Of a stretch of DNA of 64,000 nt, positions 46,041 to 58,174 are shown one piece after another. The notes below the pieces were generated by a model, which was given only the letters and a program-made list of their open reading frames with translations, had not been told where the DNA came from and did not search any database. Source of the stretch: Bullera alba. Taxonomy: Eukaryota > Basidiomycota > Tremellomycetes > Tremellales > Bulleraceae. The stretch is taken from NCBI GenBank assembly GCA_001600095.1, contig BCIX01000003.1, positions 1,550,001 to 1,614,000 of the forward strand, written 5' to 3'. Position numbers and translations under genes: made by a program. Position 1 is the first letter of the stretch. Every line of letters starts with the position of its first letter.

Positions 46041-47482
46041 ATGGGCACCTCTCAGTCTACTCAGCACGGTGCTAGCGCCCAGCCGCACCAAGTTGAGGCG
46101 GGCACACCTCCAGGAGGATATCCCGTGTCTATCAACCCTTCGAATTTGGCACAGTCTGGGCCAAGCACATCTCGCCACAGGCAGCCCGTTTTGCCTGGCA
46201 TCCAGCCATATCAGCGTCCAGGCTCCACCTCATCTTCCCAGACACCCGGACATGGTCCATCGCTTCGGTGTAATGTTCGACCACAAAATCTGACTAGACC
46301 CTCGTCCTCTTCCACAAGAAGTGCCATTGGTTCCGTTCTGAACTACTTCATACCCATCTCCACCCCGGACATAACTCACGAACACGACACCGTTGCCGAG
46401 GACAGGGACCTTGTCGCACAGTATCTCCTCATCAAAGGGCTGTTGCCGGAATTGGTGCCCAGGGTGTTGGATATACCGCAGTACTGGTCCTGCTGCACAC
46501 GGGGATGTTCGCGAGAAGTGGGCGTTGGGGCGGGGACTATACCCCCTAGGAAGCTGCATGAGATGCGGATCAACGGGACGAAATGGTTGAGTGGGCAGGA
46601 AGATGAGCTGAAGGATGTACTGGAGGCAGAGGGGAGTGATCTGAAGGATGAGGATGGGAAGACTTGGTACCTCGTTTCAGAGCCTATAGGCTGCGGAGAA
46701 GGCTACGTGGAGGTAGATGAAGAAGGCGAGGGTGACGAGGGAAGTCATTTGGGAGGAAGACCGCCAAGTGCAGGATCCTTCGTTATGGTGAATGAGGACG
46801 CAGAGGGTGGTCCATCGCATCAGCCGAATGATCCCGCCACTGTGAAGGACGGTCCGACCGCACCGATATCAGTCCCATCACCGCCCTCGCTTCGGCTGCG
46901 GAAAGCTTGGCTGAGGAGACTGCGAGTGGAGACCCTGTCAAAAGATCAAGGATGGTCTACTAGCGGAACAGAGCATTACGGTGGGTACCGAAGAGCATCT
47001 CATAAGCTTGAGCTACGCTGATTCTCTGCAGGGACTTACGAAGCGTCGTTCACTTGGTTCGAGCTCAGCCTGTTGCGCAATGGCAAGGAAGTAGAGGGCT
47101 CTCGAATTGACTTCCAGCACAATATCCACGGTGAGTAGGAAATGCAGCTTGACTTGAAAATGCGGTGGTTGACTTGGTGCTAGCTGGACAATACTTCAAG
47201 ACGCATGTCAACGTACTCGAAGACGACCACGAGCTGGTCCAGATGTCAAGACCTGGAGATCGGGTCGTCCTGTGGATTCGGGCAAAGTATCCGGTGAGCG
47301 ATTCGTTCCACTCGACGGCTCTGAGCCTTGCACGTGGTGATACGATGAACCGCGCTGATGCATCATAGGGCTGGCGAAACAATTTGAGGTGAGTCGGTGC
47401 TGGTTTCACGCTGTCGGCAACTAAGCTACAGCTAATATTCTGCAGATCCGCGAGTTTGACTCTGTACTGCTCGCCCAATTAG
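46041..47482 (+). CDS. Hypothetical protein with N-myristoylation-type start (401 aa)
   Basis: Function not recognised. Five exons: 46041-46980, 47032-47130, 47184-47293, 47369-47388, 47446-47482; the sum is in frame. The N terminus MGTSQSTQ fits the Gly-2/Ser-6 myristoylation pattern. It is followed by a Ser/Pro-rich region, then a folded-looking part (DLVAQYLLIKGLLPELVPRV; CCTRGCSREVG with clustered cysteines), an acidic patch, and a C-terminal beta-like region (TYEASFTWFELSLLRNG...VLWIRAKYPGWRNNL), which recalls a C-terminal segment common in fungal hypothetical proteins. If the 45882 ATG is used, the myristoylation signal would be lost. Membrane association is inference. Confidence 0.7.
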
Positions 47483-47877
47483 CTCCGTAAGGAGCAACAC
47501 GGTTCTATGGGGTTCGTCTCTAGTGCAGTTGTATCAGTCTGGGATAGATGTTGTATCAAATCTGCTGGTCTTCTCCCCTGCCCCACGAAGCGGTTCTGCC
47601 CATGGCAGACGTCTCTCACACACATCACAACGCACTCGTGCTCTCCGACTCATGATCGTGAACTTCACCCAAGACCATTCTGATCGGTCATCTCCGATGG
47701 TGCGAAAGGGCCGAGGTGGACCGGCTTCGGACTCCGGAAAATGAGAGGATGTCGTCGAGTCGAGATGGTTGACTCGGGTCCAGTGAGAAGCGACACGAAG
47801 AGTTGATTAACACTCGTCTGCTACTGCTCGGCCTCGCGAACATAGTCTGAGCTCCGGACAAACCACAGACCAAAGCG
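47483..47877. other. Intergenic region before the amidase
   Basis: 395 bp holding the previous 3' flank and the amidase promoter; nothing else recognised. Confidence 0.5.
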
Positions 47878-49574
47878 ATGTGCAGCATGGTCGCATCAAA
47901 CTACCTGACCGCGGTGGAGACGCTGGATTTGATCCGCTCTGGAAACTTGTCTGTCCGACAAGTCGCCCAAGATCACATCACACGATTCCAACAACGGGAC
48001 CAGACGGTTCATGCCTGGGCGCATTTCGACCCGGAGAGGATACTGCGAGAAGCGGAGCGACTGGATGCTGTGCCCAAGGATCAAAGAGGCCCACTGCATG
48101 GTGTGACCATTGGCATCAAGGACATGATGAGTGAGTAGTGGCTAGGACTGTTCACAGTATGAGCAACAGCTGATAAGATTCCTGGTCAGATACCAAGGGT
48201 GAGGTTTATGCCAATCACTGACACTTTGACTGACGTCCTGGACCCTCAGACATGCCCACCCAGCATGGTTCAAAGTCGTACCGGGGCCACGAACCGGGTG
48301 AAGACGCTCCGGCGATATCGGTCCTTCGAGCAGCTGGCGCTTTGATCATCGGCAAGACTGTGAGTGTCGAGCTCGGCCAAATACCTCAGGTCAAGAGCCT
48401 CGCTGACGATTGGTAGCACACTACTGAATTTGCAATGTCGCATGTTGGTCCACCGACGACGAACCCCTACGACGCAACGAGGACTCCGGGCGGTTCGTCC
48501 TCGGGATCTGGGGCGGCCGTCAGAGACTTTCAATGTCATCTGGCACTTGGCACACAGACCGGAGGCAGTATGATCCGACCTGCTAGTTTCAATGGCATCT
48601 TTGCACTCAAGCCCACGTGAGTGCAGTTCGAGGTGGAATGGTGGCAGGGAGTGTCGGCTGAGGCTGTCTTCAGATGGGGGAGTATATCCAAAGAGGGACT
48701 CAAAGTCACATCACTACTGCTCGATACTCTAGGCTTCTTCGCGCGCTCGATAGCCGATCTTGAGCTACTTGCCAAAGTGTTCAACCTGGGCGAGGGGCTG
48801 GCCCCAGTCGAGAAACCACTCCGCGAATGTCGATTCTTGTACCTCCAAACGGAAGTATGGGGTTCCATCCCGGACCACACTCCTGAACTCCTTAGAGCCT
48901 GGGAAAAGTCGAAAGAGGCCTTGAGAGCAGCTGGAGCTACTGTCGACGAAGGCCAATTGCCGGAGGAATTCAATGGCATCAGCGTGGATCACAACGGGAA
49001 AGCCGGTTTCGGCTCGACTAGCAAACATCAGACTATCCAGCAATTCGAAGGCAAGATCAACCTCTTGGCAGAGTATCGAAACCCCTCACAGAGGGAGAAC
49101 CTCCACAAAGTCATGCTGGCCTGGTGTGAGGATACGGCGCCGGGCGTACAACGCGGTGGCTTCAGCAAGAAGCAATTTCTCGCAGCGGTCGACTCGATTG
49201 CCGCCCTCAGACCCGTTTTCGACCGTTTGGCTGCTGGGTACGACGCGATAGTGACCCCAAGCACCAAAGGGGCCGCGCCGGAGGGATTGGAGAACACCGG
49301 AGACCCGAGATTTTGCACCCTGTGGACGATCCTGCATACCCCGGTGGTCAATATTCCCGGCTTTGCGAGCGACGATGGAATGCCAATGGGTCTCAGTCTG
49401 GTTGCTCCGAGGTGAGTACGAGGGTCTGTTCGAGATTTTGGCTGACTGAGCAGGTACGACGATGAGCGGCTATTGAGTATCGCCAAAGCCGTGGCGAAAG
49501 TCTGGGTCCCCATCAACGAGGAGAAGTTGCGATCGATACCCGCCCCGGATGGGATCCGTCGCCTAAGTCTGTAG
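47878..49574 (+). CDS. Amidase-signature hydrolase (476 aa)
   Basis: Hydrolyses amides; substrate unknown. Six exons: 47878-48130, 48190-48198, 48250-48359, 48417-48616, 48674-49411, 49454-49574, in frame throughout. The Ser-cisSer-Lys triad can be placed: Lys in [10 protein letters not shown], the first Ser in [11 protein letters not shown] (~48490) and the nucleophile Ser in [11 protein letters not shown] (~48550-48580); this signature is typical of the amidase family. Exon 2 is a 9-nt micro-exon (ATACCAAGG). The start ATG 47878 is followed by a second in-frame ATG at 47887, and either is possible. There is no signal peptide, so it is probably cytosolic. Related enzymes include Asp-tRNA amidotransferase-like and fatty-acid-amide-type hydrolases; this one cannot be subtyped from sequence alone. 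Confidence 0.92.
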
Positions 49575-49678
49575 ACCTCAGTCCAGGTGGGTAACATGCA
49601 TCTCGGGATTAGCCATCACACCAAAATGTGACGCCTGCCAGTGGCACAGATGTGACCGAACTGAGCACCGGCCTAGAT

Positions 49679-51021
49679 TTATCCCTCATCCTCCTCTTCC
49701 CGCCGTATCTGCTCCTCCAGCCGCTCCCGTTCCAGCTGCCGCATCCGTAATAGTGTCATACTTTCGAAATCCTGCCTGGATTGCTTCTCATCCTGCTCCT
49801 GTTGCCGCTTCTTGCCATGTTGCGCCAGTAGGTCCGCCATTGACGTTCCTCCTCCGAGGTCAGGTGCAGATCCAAAAGACGGACCAGTGCCACTCTCCGG
49901 CCCTGAGGTTCCAAGACTGACGTGACCATTCGTCTTCCCATTGGCTGCAGGTGGATTGACTGTAGGCTGGAAGGTCTGTGAGGAGCCGTTCGTCTGATTA
50001 TTGGCCCAAGAGACCCAAGCTGGTTCTTCGCCCTTTGCCCATTTCGCCTTGACTCCAACTTCCACGCTCCGGCCTTGATCGTTCGTGTCCTGGTGATCCT
50101 TCCAGCATGCCCAGCATCCGCCCCAATTACCTCTTTCAAACTCGACGACGGCTTTCTTTCCCTTATCCTTGCCCTTCTTCTTCTTAACCGGAGCAGATTC
50201 GACAGGCGGTGCTGGCTCCTTAAGGATGAGGTGGGATATAGAGCCGTATTTTGCCGCGAGGACAGCTTGGAGCGATGCCGAGGTCGAAGCTAGTGTCGAG
50301 CTCGAAGGGAACTGGAGGACGAGCGTGAGATCTATGGGCGTGATTGGAGGTTGTGTAGTATAGTTGGCTCCATTCGTTACATTGGCTTGACCATTCTGTG
50401 CCGAGTCGTGTGCCGCTTGGGACTGTGCGCTTGCTTTTGCCTTTGCATCCGCCAGTGCCTCGGCTTGCAATTTGGCAGCCCGCTTTTGCGCTTGTTCCAA
50501 CATCTCCCTCCCCCGCTCTTTTATCGATTCCTCCTCTGCAGCCTGCTTCCGCATCTCCGTTTGAGCCACTTTTGCCCGTTTGGCATCCTCCTCTCGGGCG
50601 ACCAAGGCGTCCACCATCTCTTTCCGCTTCTTGTCCATTTCAGCGTACTTTTGCTTCTTTTTCCGATCCGATTCCAGCCTTTGGTCAAGGTAGGACCGCT
50701 TCGAAGGGTCCGATAGCATCTCCACCGCCACACTAATCTGCCGAAACATGACAGCTGACCAACAAGTCAGCGGAGCCTCTAGGCGAATGAGGTGGGATTT
50801 CGAACTCACCAGCTTCAGGCGTTTGGTTCTACAAGACAGCAGTCAGCTCAGGGCGAGCAGCCATTACGACAAAGCCAGCTGGAGCTCACCTTGTCAGGAT
50901 GGTACTTTAGCGACATCTGCCTGTAGGCCTTTTTAATCATCTTCTCGTCCGCCTCGACTGCGACCTGGAGGACGAGGTACGGGTCGAGTGCGGCTTCTTC
51001 TTCGTTGAGTAGCGGCGGCAT
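49679..51021 (-). CDS. J-domain protein of the DNAJC17/Cwf23 type (spliceosome-associated)
   Basis: Exons 50890-51021, 50810-50828 and 49679-50754. The N-terminal J domain begins MPPLLNEEEAALDPYLVLQV and contains MIKKAYRQMSLKYHPDK with the HPD motif; after the small second exon (NQTPEA) it ends AVMFRQISVAVEMLSDPSKRSYLD. A Lys/Glu-rich coiled coil follows (KKKQKYAEMDKKRKEMVDAL...), then a region with RRM-like features (PIDLTLVLQFPSSSTLAS...YGSISHLIL) and an acidic, Arg-rich tail ending EEEDEG. J domain plus RRM-like domain is the architecture of DNAJC17 and Cwf23, which act on pre-mRNA splicing. J domain confidence is high, subfamily moderate. Confidence 0.85.
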
Positions 51022-51365
51022 TTTGGCGACAGCGACAGGGTCACAGGTCCCTAGTTCAGCAGTCGGACTTGCTGGCGGTGTTCAGGTCTTCGCCCTCGTT
51101 TGACGGAGATCTAAGAAGTTGATAGAAGTTGCGGAATAGTTGCAGCAGGCGGCAGTGGTTGCAGCTGGAGTGTTGATTTTGCCACCCCATTCAAGGTTTC
51201 ATACGTGGCATTAGAATCGCATTACAACATGACCTAATGCTATCTTATCAGTGATAACCAATCGAGCTCGGCCTAAAAGTCATCCGATCGCACTCTTCTC
51301 CTCATCAAGACTACTGAACATCAAGCACGAGCATCAAGAGCGACGGTTCCGCCCCGCAATACTTC
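51022..51365. other. Divergent intergenic region, J protein / BolA-like gene
   Basis: 344 bp between divergent starts. No gene seen; an upstream ATG-less open stretch on + belongs to another frame than BolA. Confidence 0.5.
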
Positions 51366-52035
51366 ATGTCCCTCCGATACGGCCTAACACGCGCTTTGAG
51401 CAGCATCCCCAAGTCTACCGTCCGAGCAAGGTCTTTCATCACCGGCCCAATCCTCCAGCACGGGGACTGCAACCCCTACTCCGGCTCAAGCATGTCTCGC
51501 ACACCAACTCGGATACCCGGCCCCGTCGAGCTTTCGATACAGCAAAAGGTGGGTCTTCAACCTCCTGCTCCGAGCCGAGCATATTTTGAGTGGGCGCCCA
51601 TGGCGGTATTGGAAGGGCGAAGCTGACGTTTACAGGTGAATGATAATCTCTCACCGACGTTGTTGCACATCCAAAACGACTCGTCGAAGCATGCGCACCA
51701 TAGAGCGATGAAGGAGATTGGTGGGGGTGGCGGAGAGACCCGTGAGTCAATGTGGATCCTGCATCGATCTCGTTACCCTACTTTCTTCGACCAACATCTT
51801 CACTTTCGAGGTTCAGCAAGCGACGGGACTGACGTTTTGCCCAGACTTCACTCTGACCGTCGTTTCGCCCCAGTTCAACGACCTCACCCGGATCAAACGA
51901 CATAGAATGATAAATACCCTCTTGAAAGAGGAGTTCGATGATAAAGGTCTCCATGCGCTCAGTCTGCAGCTAAAGACGCCAGCGGAGTGGGAGCAGGATA
52001 TAATAGCGGCAGAGGCGAAGATGGTAAAGCAGTAG
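51366..52035 (+). CDS. BolA-like protein, probably mitochondrial (159 aa)
   Basis: Mitochondrial BolA proteins work with monothiol glutaredoxins in Fe-S cluster delivery. Three exons: 51366-51548, 51636-51741, 51845-52035. The N terminus MSLRYGLTRALSSIPKSTVR is rich in Arg/Ser without acids, like a presequence. The BolA fold follows: PVELSIQQKVNDNLSPTLLH, then IQNDSSKHAHHRAM with the conserved HAHH-type loop, GGGGETHFTLTVVSPQF, and RIKRHRMINTLLKEEF and LHALSLQLKTPAEW. The second intron end was set at 51844 because it alone joins GGETH to FTLTVVS, as in the family. Subtype (Bol1-like against others) is not resolved. Confidence 0.93.
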
Positions 52036-52522
52036 GACACGCTCAAGTGCAGTGCCATCCTCATGTGCTTGTCACAGACTTAGAGATGGAGTTCCGCTGT
52101 CTACTTAAAGGGAAAATCACTTGTCAAATTTTTAGTCCTTCATGTATCCATTGTTGTATCATCTGAATCTTGAGAGCAGCGAGGGCGTCGTGGAGCGTCG
52201 AACACTCTGCGCAGCCTGTAGAATCCAGCACGGCACGACCAAGAACTTCCATCAATGCATCGGCCAGCGGTGTCATACACAGATACAAAAACCTCGGGCG
52301 ATAGGGCCTCGCTTGCGTCCCACTCTGAGCTCTACAACCCATGATCGCGAATCCATCTTCTTCAGCGCTCAATTCTCCTATCCCTTCCCTCTATGCGATA
52401 CAACCTTGAATCATAGTTTACACCTTTGTGGACCGAACGTTCTCCTCATTCTCCCTGACCTCGTGGCAGCTTCTCCCAGCTCGATGATTCCCAATATCGT
52501 GAGACCTCTACGCGAAGCCACC
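52036..52522. other. Convergent intergenic region
   Basis: 487 bp between the 3' ends of the BolA-like and ubiquitin-fold genes. Open stretches here have no recognisable pattern. Confidence 0.5.
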
Positions 52523-53557
52523 TCACATGATGACGCATTTACAACCCGACACCTCCTCGTCGGCATTACGACCAGATCGCGAGTTGACGGGATGTAGATT
52601 CGATCCCTTCTTGGGTTCTGAAGACGCAGTCGATGTTAGTGGGACGTGTCATGAGAGTTGGTGTGATTGCTCACCGTCTTCTGCTCTGATGGAGAATGAT
52701 CGGACTGATAGGTGGATGACTGTCGGAGTTGCGGGGGGTAATGCCGCTGGAAGATTGTTTGCTGGTGGGTGAAGTCGGTTCAGCTAATGATCGTAATCAC
52801 TGCCGCTCATCTGACTTACATGATAGCGTCGAGTCGTCAGAAAGTATCCTTCCAGCGTGCAGAATCCTCAAGAACGACGGCGAAGGTGGCTGAGAGGGTT
52901 CTCTCCAATCTGGCAGTCCAACGTCAGCTCAACGTTCGACAGAACAGGCATCGTCCAGGGTGTGTCAAGACAGATACCAGTGGACCAGCTCCGACTCACG
53001 CGATGGCCACATGCTCCATATCAATTCTTTCTACTCGGGGAAGCAGAATTTGATGAGCTTGATGTTCACAGCGGAAATGAAAGTAGCTGATGATGCATAT
53101 ATAGCACTCACCGTCCTGCCGACTGTGGTCTCTGGTTCGAAGGTGAACACATGGCTCTCTCCCGAGATAACGAGCGCTCTCAAGTGGATCTAGAACGACT
53201 AGATCAACTCTTGATTCGGAGACTCCGGAATAGAACCGGACCATTCGGCAAGTCTTGGCTCGGGCAGCCCCTGGCCCTGCGAAGCAGACTCACCATGGGA
53301 ACTGGAGGAGTAACGATGCCCTGTGCATCTGCATTGCTTGTACCGCCTGTCCTCTGGGCTTCGAGACTCGTCGTGTGATGACTCGACGAAGCATCGGCTG
53401 GTGTCGTGCCCGTACTGAGGGGATGCGTCATAGTGTCCGGAGCGGGAGGGCAGATTTGTAGGACGGGCGCGGGTGTGAGGGTAGCTGTTTGGGGGATAGG
53501 TGACCGAGATGGAATCTGAGTGATGGGTTGTGATTGATGGCTATTCGATGTCGACAT
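52523..53557 (-). CDS. Membrane-anchored ubiquitin-fold protein, UBL3/MUB-like, with CaaX box (214 aa)
   Basis: Six exons: 53294-53557, 53112-53189, 53000-53030, 52820-52909, 52675-52761, 52523-52617 (645 nt with stop, in frame). After a Ser/Thr/Pro-rich N terminus comes a ubiquitin-like fold: IHLRALVISGESHVFTFEP then TTVGRTKELIWSMWPSHW, SPSFLRILHAGRILSDDSTL, and VIHLSVRSFSI. The C terminus is GCKCVIM: CVIM is a CaaX prenylation motif with a second Cys two residues before, as in UBL3/MUB proteins that are lipid-anchored rather than conjugated. Family members help sort proteins to membranes or vesicles. The frame is open upstream to 53659, so the start could be earlier. The 31-nt third exon makes this easy to miss in automatic annotation. 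Confidence 0.82.
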
Positions 53558-54969
53558 GGCCGTGAACAAGTTCGCTGGATGGGTGGGTGGGAGAATTCGA
53601 GGGTGAAGTGAAGCGAGGTCGAAGAGTTGGACGGGATTCGGGAAGGCGTAATTTTCCAAGCGCTAGTGTTGGATGGATGACTAGACCAAAATGGATCTTC
53701 GGGTAGTCGTCAGCATGACCAGACCGGTGGAGTATGTAGGAGATGAAGTAGATCAAGGCGAACGCAGTCAAAGCAGATGGTGTCGAGGATGAAGATGAAG
53801 TGGTGGATGGGAGTCGATGACCGCCCGAGTAAGCAGTCTTTCCGGGGCAAGCGGGGCAGTGCCAAGAAAAGCCCAAGTGCCTCGGCCGCGGGAAGGGAGA
53901 AATGCACAGTCGCACAACTCGGCTCACTCACTGGCGATAACGGGCACGGCCAAGACGCTTGTCGATGGTGGGCAAGCTATCTTATCCTTGGACCCAAAGG
54001 TGATCGCTGGATACGATGATATGTCTCGATGACGATTGGAAGATCAAAGGACGATCAAAGAAGCTGACTGTCGAGTTCGAGGTCGTGGCGTAATCTGCCG
54101 AATAGATGCTTCCCGCTTGACCGAGGTGCTCCGAGAATGTGTATTTCGCTGTGGAAGAGAATACAGGCACACGACGTTCGCGTGCTGATCGATCTTTGCG
54201 GCCGTGGACGTTCTTGAGGATGCTCTCGGTGCTATATACCTTGAGTCGACGCTGATGACCTGATAGCCTCCAGTGACTGATGACGGTGACCGAGCTCGCA
54301 ATGAAAGGAATTTCCCAAGTGATGATGTAACCTGAGACTACTAGAACCCGCGGCGAGTGAAAATTAATAAAAGTGCCGGATTCCATTTCGGTATCAGACA
54401 GCGTCAGTAGGCGTCAGTGCCGGGGGGAGCGAGCCGGGAAGGGAGCACGGGAGATCGAGAGTCGCAAGAGCAGCAGCAGGCAGGAGCATCGCAAGCCATG
54501 GACTCGGAGTCAAAGGTTCCCGCAGTCGGCGCTGAGACATGAGACAGGCGACGTCCGCTATACAACGACCCGCTTAGCGGGTGTCATTGTGAGATCTTGA
54601 ACTTTCTAGGACCCATGGGCCGGCCATACAAAGCATGCTCGAAGCTCTGTCTCTCAAGGTCAACTCAACTACAGTCTACATCGGTGACCCGGGGACCCGG
54701 TGATCCTGCGTTGATTGTTCTCACCGGCATGTCGGCGCCAAAGGGGATCAGAGGCGTCGTCTGCTCTGCGACAATGCTTATGCCGCTCTGCCCACTTCCA
54801 GATCGCTCTATCGGCGTAGAGTCGTAGACGAGACTATCATTATATGTTGTACATTTGATATTGACTGAGATACTGTCCGCTCGGCCGAGCTTCACTATTA
54901 TATTTTAGGCCGCCCACGTGTACAATGACCACGACCATGTACCCTGCAGCCAATAGCTGTCCAGATGAC
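53558..54969. other. Gene-poor 1.4-kb region
   Basis: Between the start of the ubiquitin-fold gene and the 3' end of the carboxylesterase. No gene recognised on either strand; open stretches are short, lack splice-linked continuity and have arbitrary composition. It may contain long 5' leader sequence or a noncoding transcript, but nothing in the sequence proves it. Confidence 0.5.
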
Positions 54970-57418
54970 CTAGATGACCTCGCCTAGCTCTCGCTTGTAA
55001 TTGAAGCTCTGCGGTCTGTCCAGGAAGAACTGCATCTGTTCCTGTCGGTAGTCGTCCTTGATGACGGTCACATTGGTGATGTTCATCGCGAGGGTGTTCA
55101 GGTCGCTCTGGTACGTTGGCCACTGAGTCAAGTTGGCACCGGTCGGTCCTCCTGTCGGGTCGGAGTAGTAGGCAAAGTTGAGCCTGGGAGGGGTCAGCTG
55201 GGACCTAGTCTCCTCTGAAGAATAAGCTCACCAGTATGCGATCATCTGCTTGGATAATTGGGCATCTAGGGCAGTGTAATTGGCGCCAGATAGCAGCGCG
55301 GGCGCACCATTGCTTGCAGCACTCAGCCCTGTGCCGCTGATTTGAGGAACGCCAAACACATAGGGGATCTCGGAACCGTGGAAAGCTGGAATAGGGATCA
55401 GTAGGGTTCTCGAAGACTATAGACAGGAAGACACGTACATCCTAGATAGGGTGCTGCTCCGGGAGTGTACGCCTCAAACAAGTATGACCAGGTTTGATCA
55501 AAGCCATTGGCATTGGCTTGTTGCAGGAACCATCGCCTGTTGGCCTGAAAGGCGGCATCTCCGAGGATGGCAGCCAATTGCTTGAAACTGCCAAGGGGTC
55601 AACAAGGGCTGCACAGGTATGCGCTGCGATTGCACTCACCCAGGGCTGAGACCGAAAGTCGCATTACCGGTGCCGAAAGGTCTAAGACGACGTCAGCATC
55701 AATACAACCCGGTAGCCTCGCCACTCACGATCCGAGAGCCGGGACTGGTGGATAGATCTCAGTCAAGAGCTGGGTAATGACTTCCTGGCTTGGGGGAATC
55801 GGCTCGATGGTTCCGAGAGCAAGTCCAACGATGGCGGCGTTGTCGAGAGGGAGACCTGTAGGCACAAATCCGGTACCCCTAGCACCCATTTAGCACTGAT
55901 CTGAAGTGCTTTTTGGCCCACAGTAAACTTACTCGTCGGCGTTGTTACCGGAGATGAATGGGATTCGAGCAAATTGCCCCTGAGCCAACAAGTCATGCGG
56001 CGAAGCGGGAATGAGATCACCGTCGATCGAGGGAGAGAATACGAAGCTGGACATGATTTCAGCTTGGCTCAGGCGATTCAACGTCACCGGCACTCACGCA
56101 GCGGCATATTGAGTAATGTTTCTAACCTGCTCCTGGGCAGCGAGTAGCCTCTCCGTGGGAATATTGGCCAAGCAGTCGAATGTGGAAGAGTAAGCGGTGG
56201 CATTTCCAGCAGCCGAGCCATTTGCGGCGGACGCAGAGGCATTACATCCGGCGAATTGGACGACGAGGTCGAAGGGTCGCTCCCAAGTGGTCGCGGTAGG
56301 GCCAATGGGTGCGGTAGATTGAGCACCAGATTCCATGATCTGTGTCTGGGTCAGCGGTAGTCCAGCGGCTTTGCAGGTTTCGCTCACAGCAGATCGGAAC
56401 AGATTCTGCTCTGGGTTCAGGTACAGTAGCGAGATCAAGATGGCGCCCGCCGACTCTCCAAAGATGGTCACTCTGTCTGGGTCACCACCAAAGCCCCAAA
56501 TGTTGGCTTTCACCCATTCGAGAGACTTGATGACGTCCTTCAACCCCAGGTTGGCGGCACCATTGGTCAGAGCCTCGTCTCCTTGCCTATAAAACATCAG
56601 TAACGTATTACGGCTGCAGCAGGTCGACACTCACGGGAAACCGAAGACTCCAAGTCGGTAGTTGATGGTGACCAAGACGAACGGCTGGTCCTACACAATT
56701 GATAAGCTTCGATGTCAAGCCCACTAAGCCGATCAGCTTACCGACTGGATACCCTGGCCGAGGAGGAAGGTACCGTTGTAAATACTGGCAGCACCGTTGA
56801 CGAAGGAGCCACCGTGTCTGAGACAGTGATCAGCTTCCGAGACAGCGCCGGATTCAGTATAGCACTCACACCCAGAGCATAACTGGGAGGAAAGCAGTCT
56901 CGCTATTGGCGCCCTGTGGGGTGAGGATGTTGAGGAACAGGCAGTCCTCGGACACGCCGTACAGCCTGGTATTGGCATTGGCCGGCTGAGGGCATGCTGG
57001 TGGCATTGTTGTCGCGGAGAACGAGGAGGTGTTCCATACCGAGTCCTGGGGAGGGGCGAATCGGGTCACTGAGGTATTGTTAGCACTTGGATCGAGACGA
57101 TGGCCGGCATGCCGAAACTGCGCAAAGAGCTCTCCCCTTCGGGCGTGATGTATTCGCCAGCGACGTGGCCAGTTGTAGAAGCACGGTCGTTCACCACTCA
57201 CCCGGGTTGGCGTAAGGGATACCGAGGTAGGCATCATGGCCGAAAGAGGGGTATCTCGTTCCAGTGATCTCTACCGGTCCGCCAGTCTCGCTGAACGGGT
57301 TGATCGTCACCTTGGCCTCGGAAGTTGAAGCGGTGGTGGTAGCATTGGCATCCTGTCTGCGGACCGGAGTCGCGAGCGCTGGGACGAGGAGCGATAGAAG
57401 GGCGAGTGACACCAGCAT
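54970..57418 (-). CDS. Secreted type-B carboxylesterase/lipase
   Basis: Multi-exon gene starting at 57418 with the signal peptide MLVSLALLSLLVPALATPV, then RR (possible Kex2-type site). Alpha/beta-hydrolase blocks: GIPYANP (~57200); EDCLFLNILTP; HGGSF oxyanion segment (~56790-56830); VTINYRLGVFGFP; the GLKDVIKSLEWVKANIWGFG block; the nucleophile elbow GESAGA (Ser, ~56447-56465); GNNADEG with the acid region (~55930); and FHGSEIPYVFG with the catalytic-region His (~55360-55390). Several Asn-x-Ser/Thr sites fit a secreted glycoprotein. Stop TAG 54970-54972. Likely hydrolyses esters or lipids outside the cell; true substrate unknown. The Cys pattern (ACPQP, EDCLF) resembles fungal lipases of the Candida rugosa group. 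Confidence 0.93.
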
Positions 57419-58174
57419 AGTATAGGGATCTATGCTGAGGGGACCAGGGAGGATAAGAGGAAGAGGTTGAATGAGGAAAGGCAAAGTCGCTTTCAACCCC
57501 GATTCTACTTTCCACTTTTAGGTGACGCACTCTTGCACCGGTCATCCTCCACCCGAGACAGCGATATTCAGGGTAAAAGATGCCCGACCCCGTGGGTCAT
57601 CAGAAGCTGGCCACGTGGGAAAGTCCGGAGAAAACGGGAAGATGCGGAAGCAGATCGTCCTCGACCGTCCACCGTGAGCCAACAAGTCGCAACCAAAGAC
57701 GAGGCGGACAGAGATAGGCCATCCTATCGCCACGCTCACCTGGGGGGAAGGGTCCCACACCAACTTCCTCCCGCCACCTCTCCACTCCTCTCACTTCCCT
57801 GTCACCGGCCACGTGGGCCATCGACAGGCCGATGTCTTCACTCAACCTGCTCTGCGGGCTGAAGGTCTGGAGACCTTGGCCGCTGGCAGCTCCTATCCCG
57901 CTATGACACACCCTCATACTCGCCAAACATACAACAGTCGTTCTCGAGCGCTATCAGAGTAATCGTGAGATCCAGGGTCTATACTGTGCATGTCAGATAA
58001 GATGGTTGACACAACCTCCCCCTTTGCGGCTCAGGGCATCGCTATGAAGTCGCCAGACCGATCACGCCGGAGAGACGCAGCGCGTCGTCGAAGCGGACTC
58101 GTCGCGAGTCTCAAGAACTCGCGATGTCGCTCCCTGCCTCCTCCTCATATATCCTCCTACTCCGGAGATTCCGA
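57419..58174. other. Intergenic region upstream of the carboxylesterase
   Basis: 756 bp: carboxylesterase promoter side plus the 3' end of the next reverse-strand gene. No gene recognised. Confidence 0.5.

Noticed and set aside
53541..53927. Reverse-strand frame upstream of the ubiquitin-fold gene as a separate protein
   Set aside because: No domain, membrane or signal pattern beyond chance, and it overlaps the better-supported first exon.
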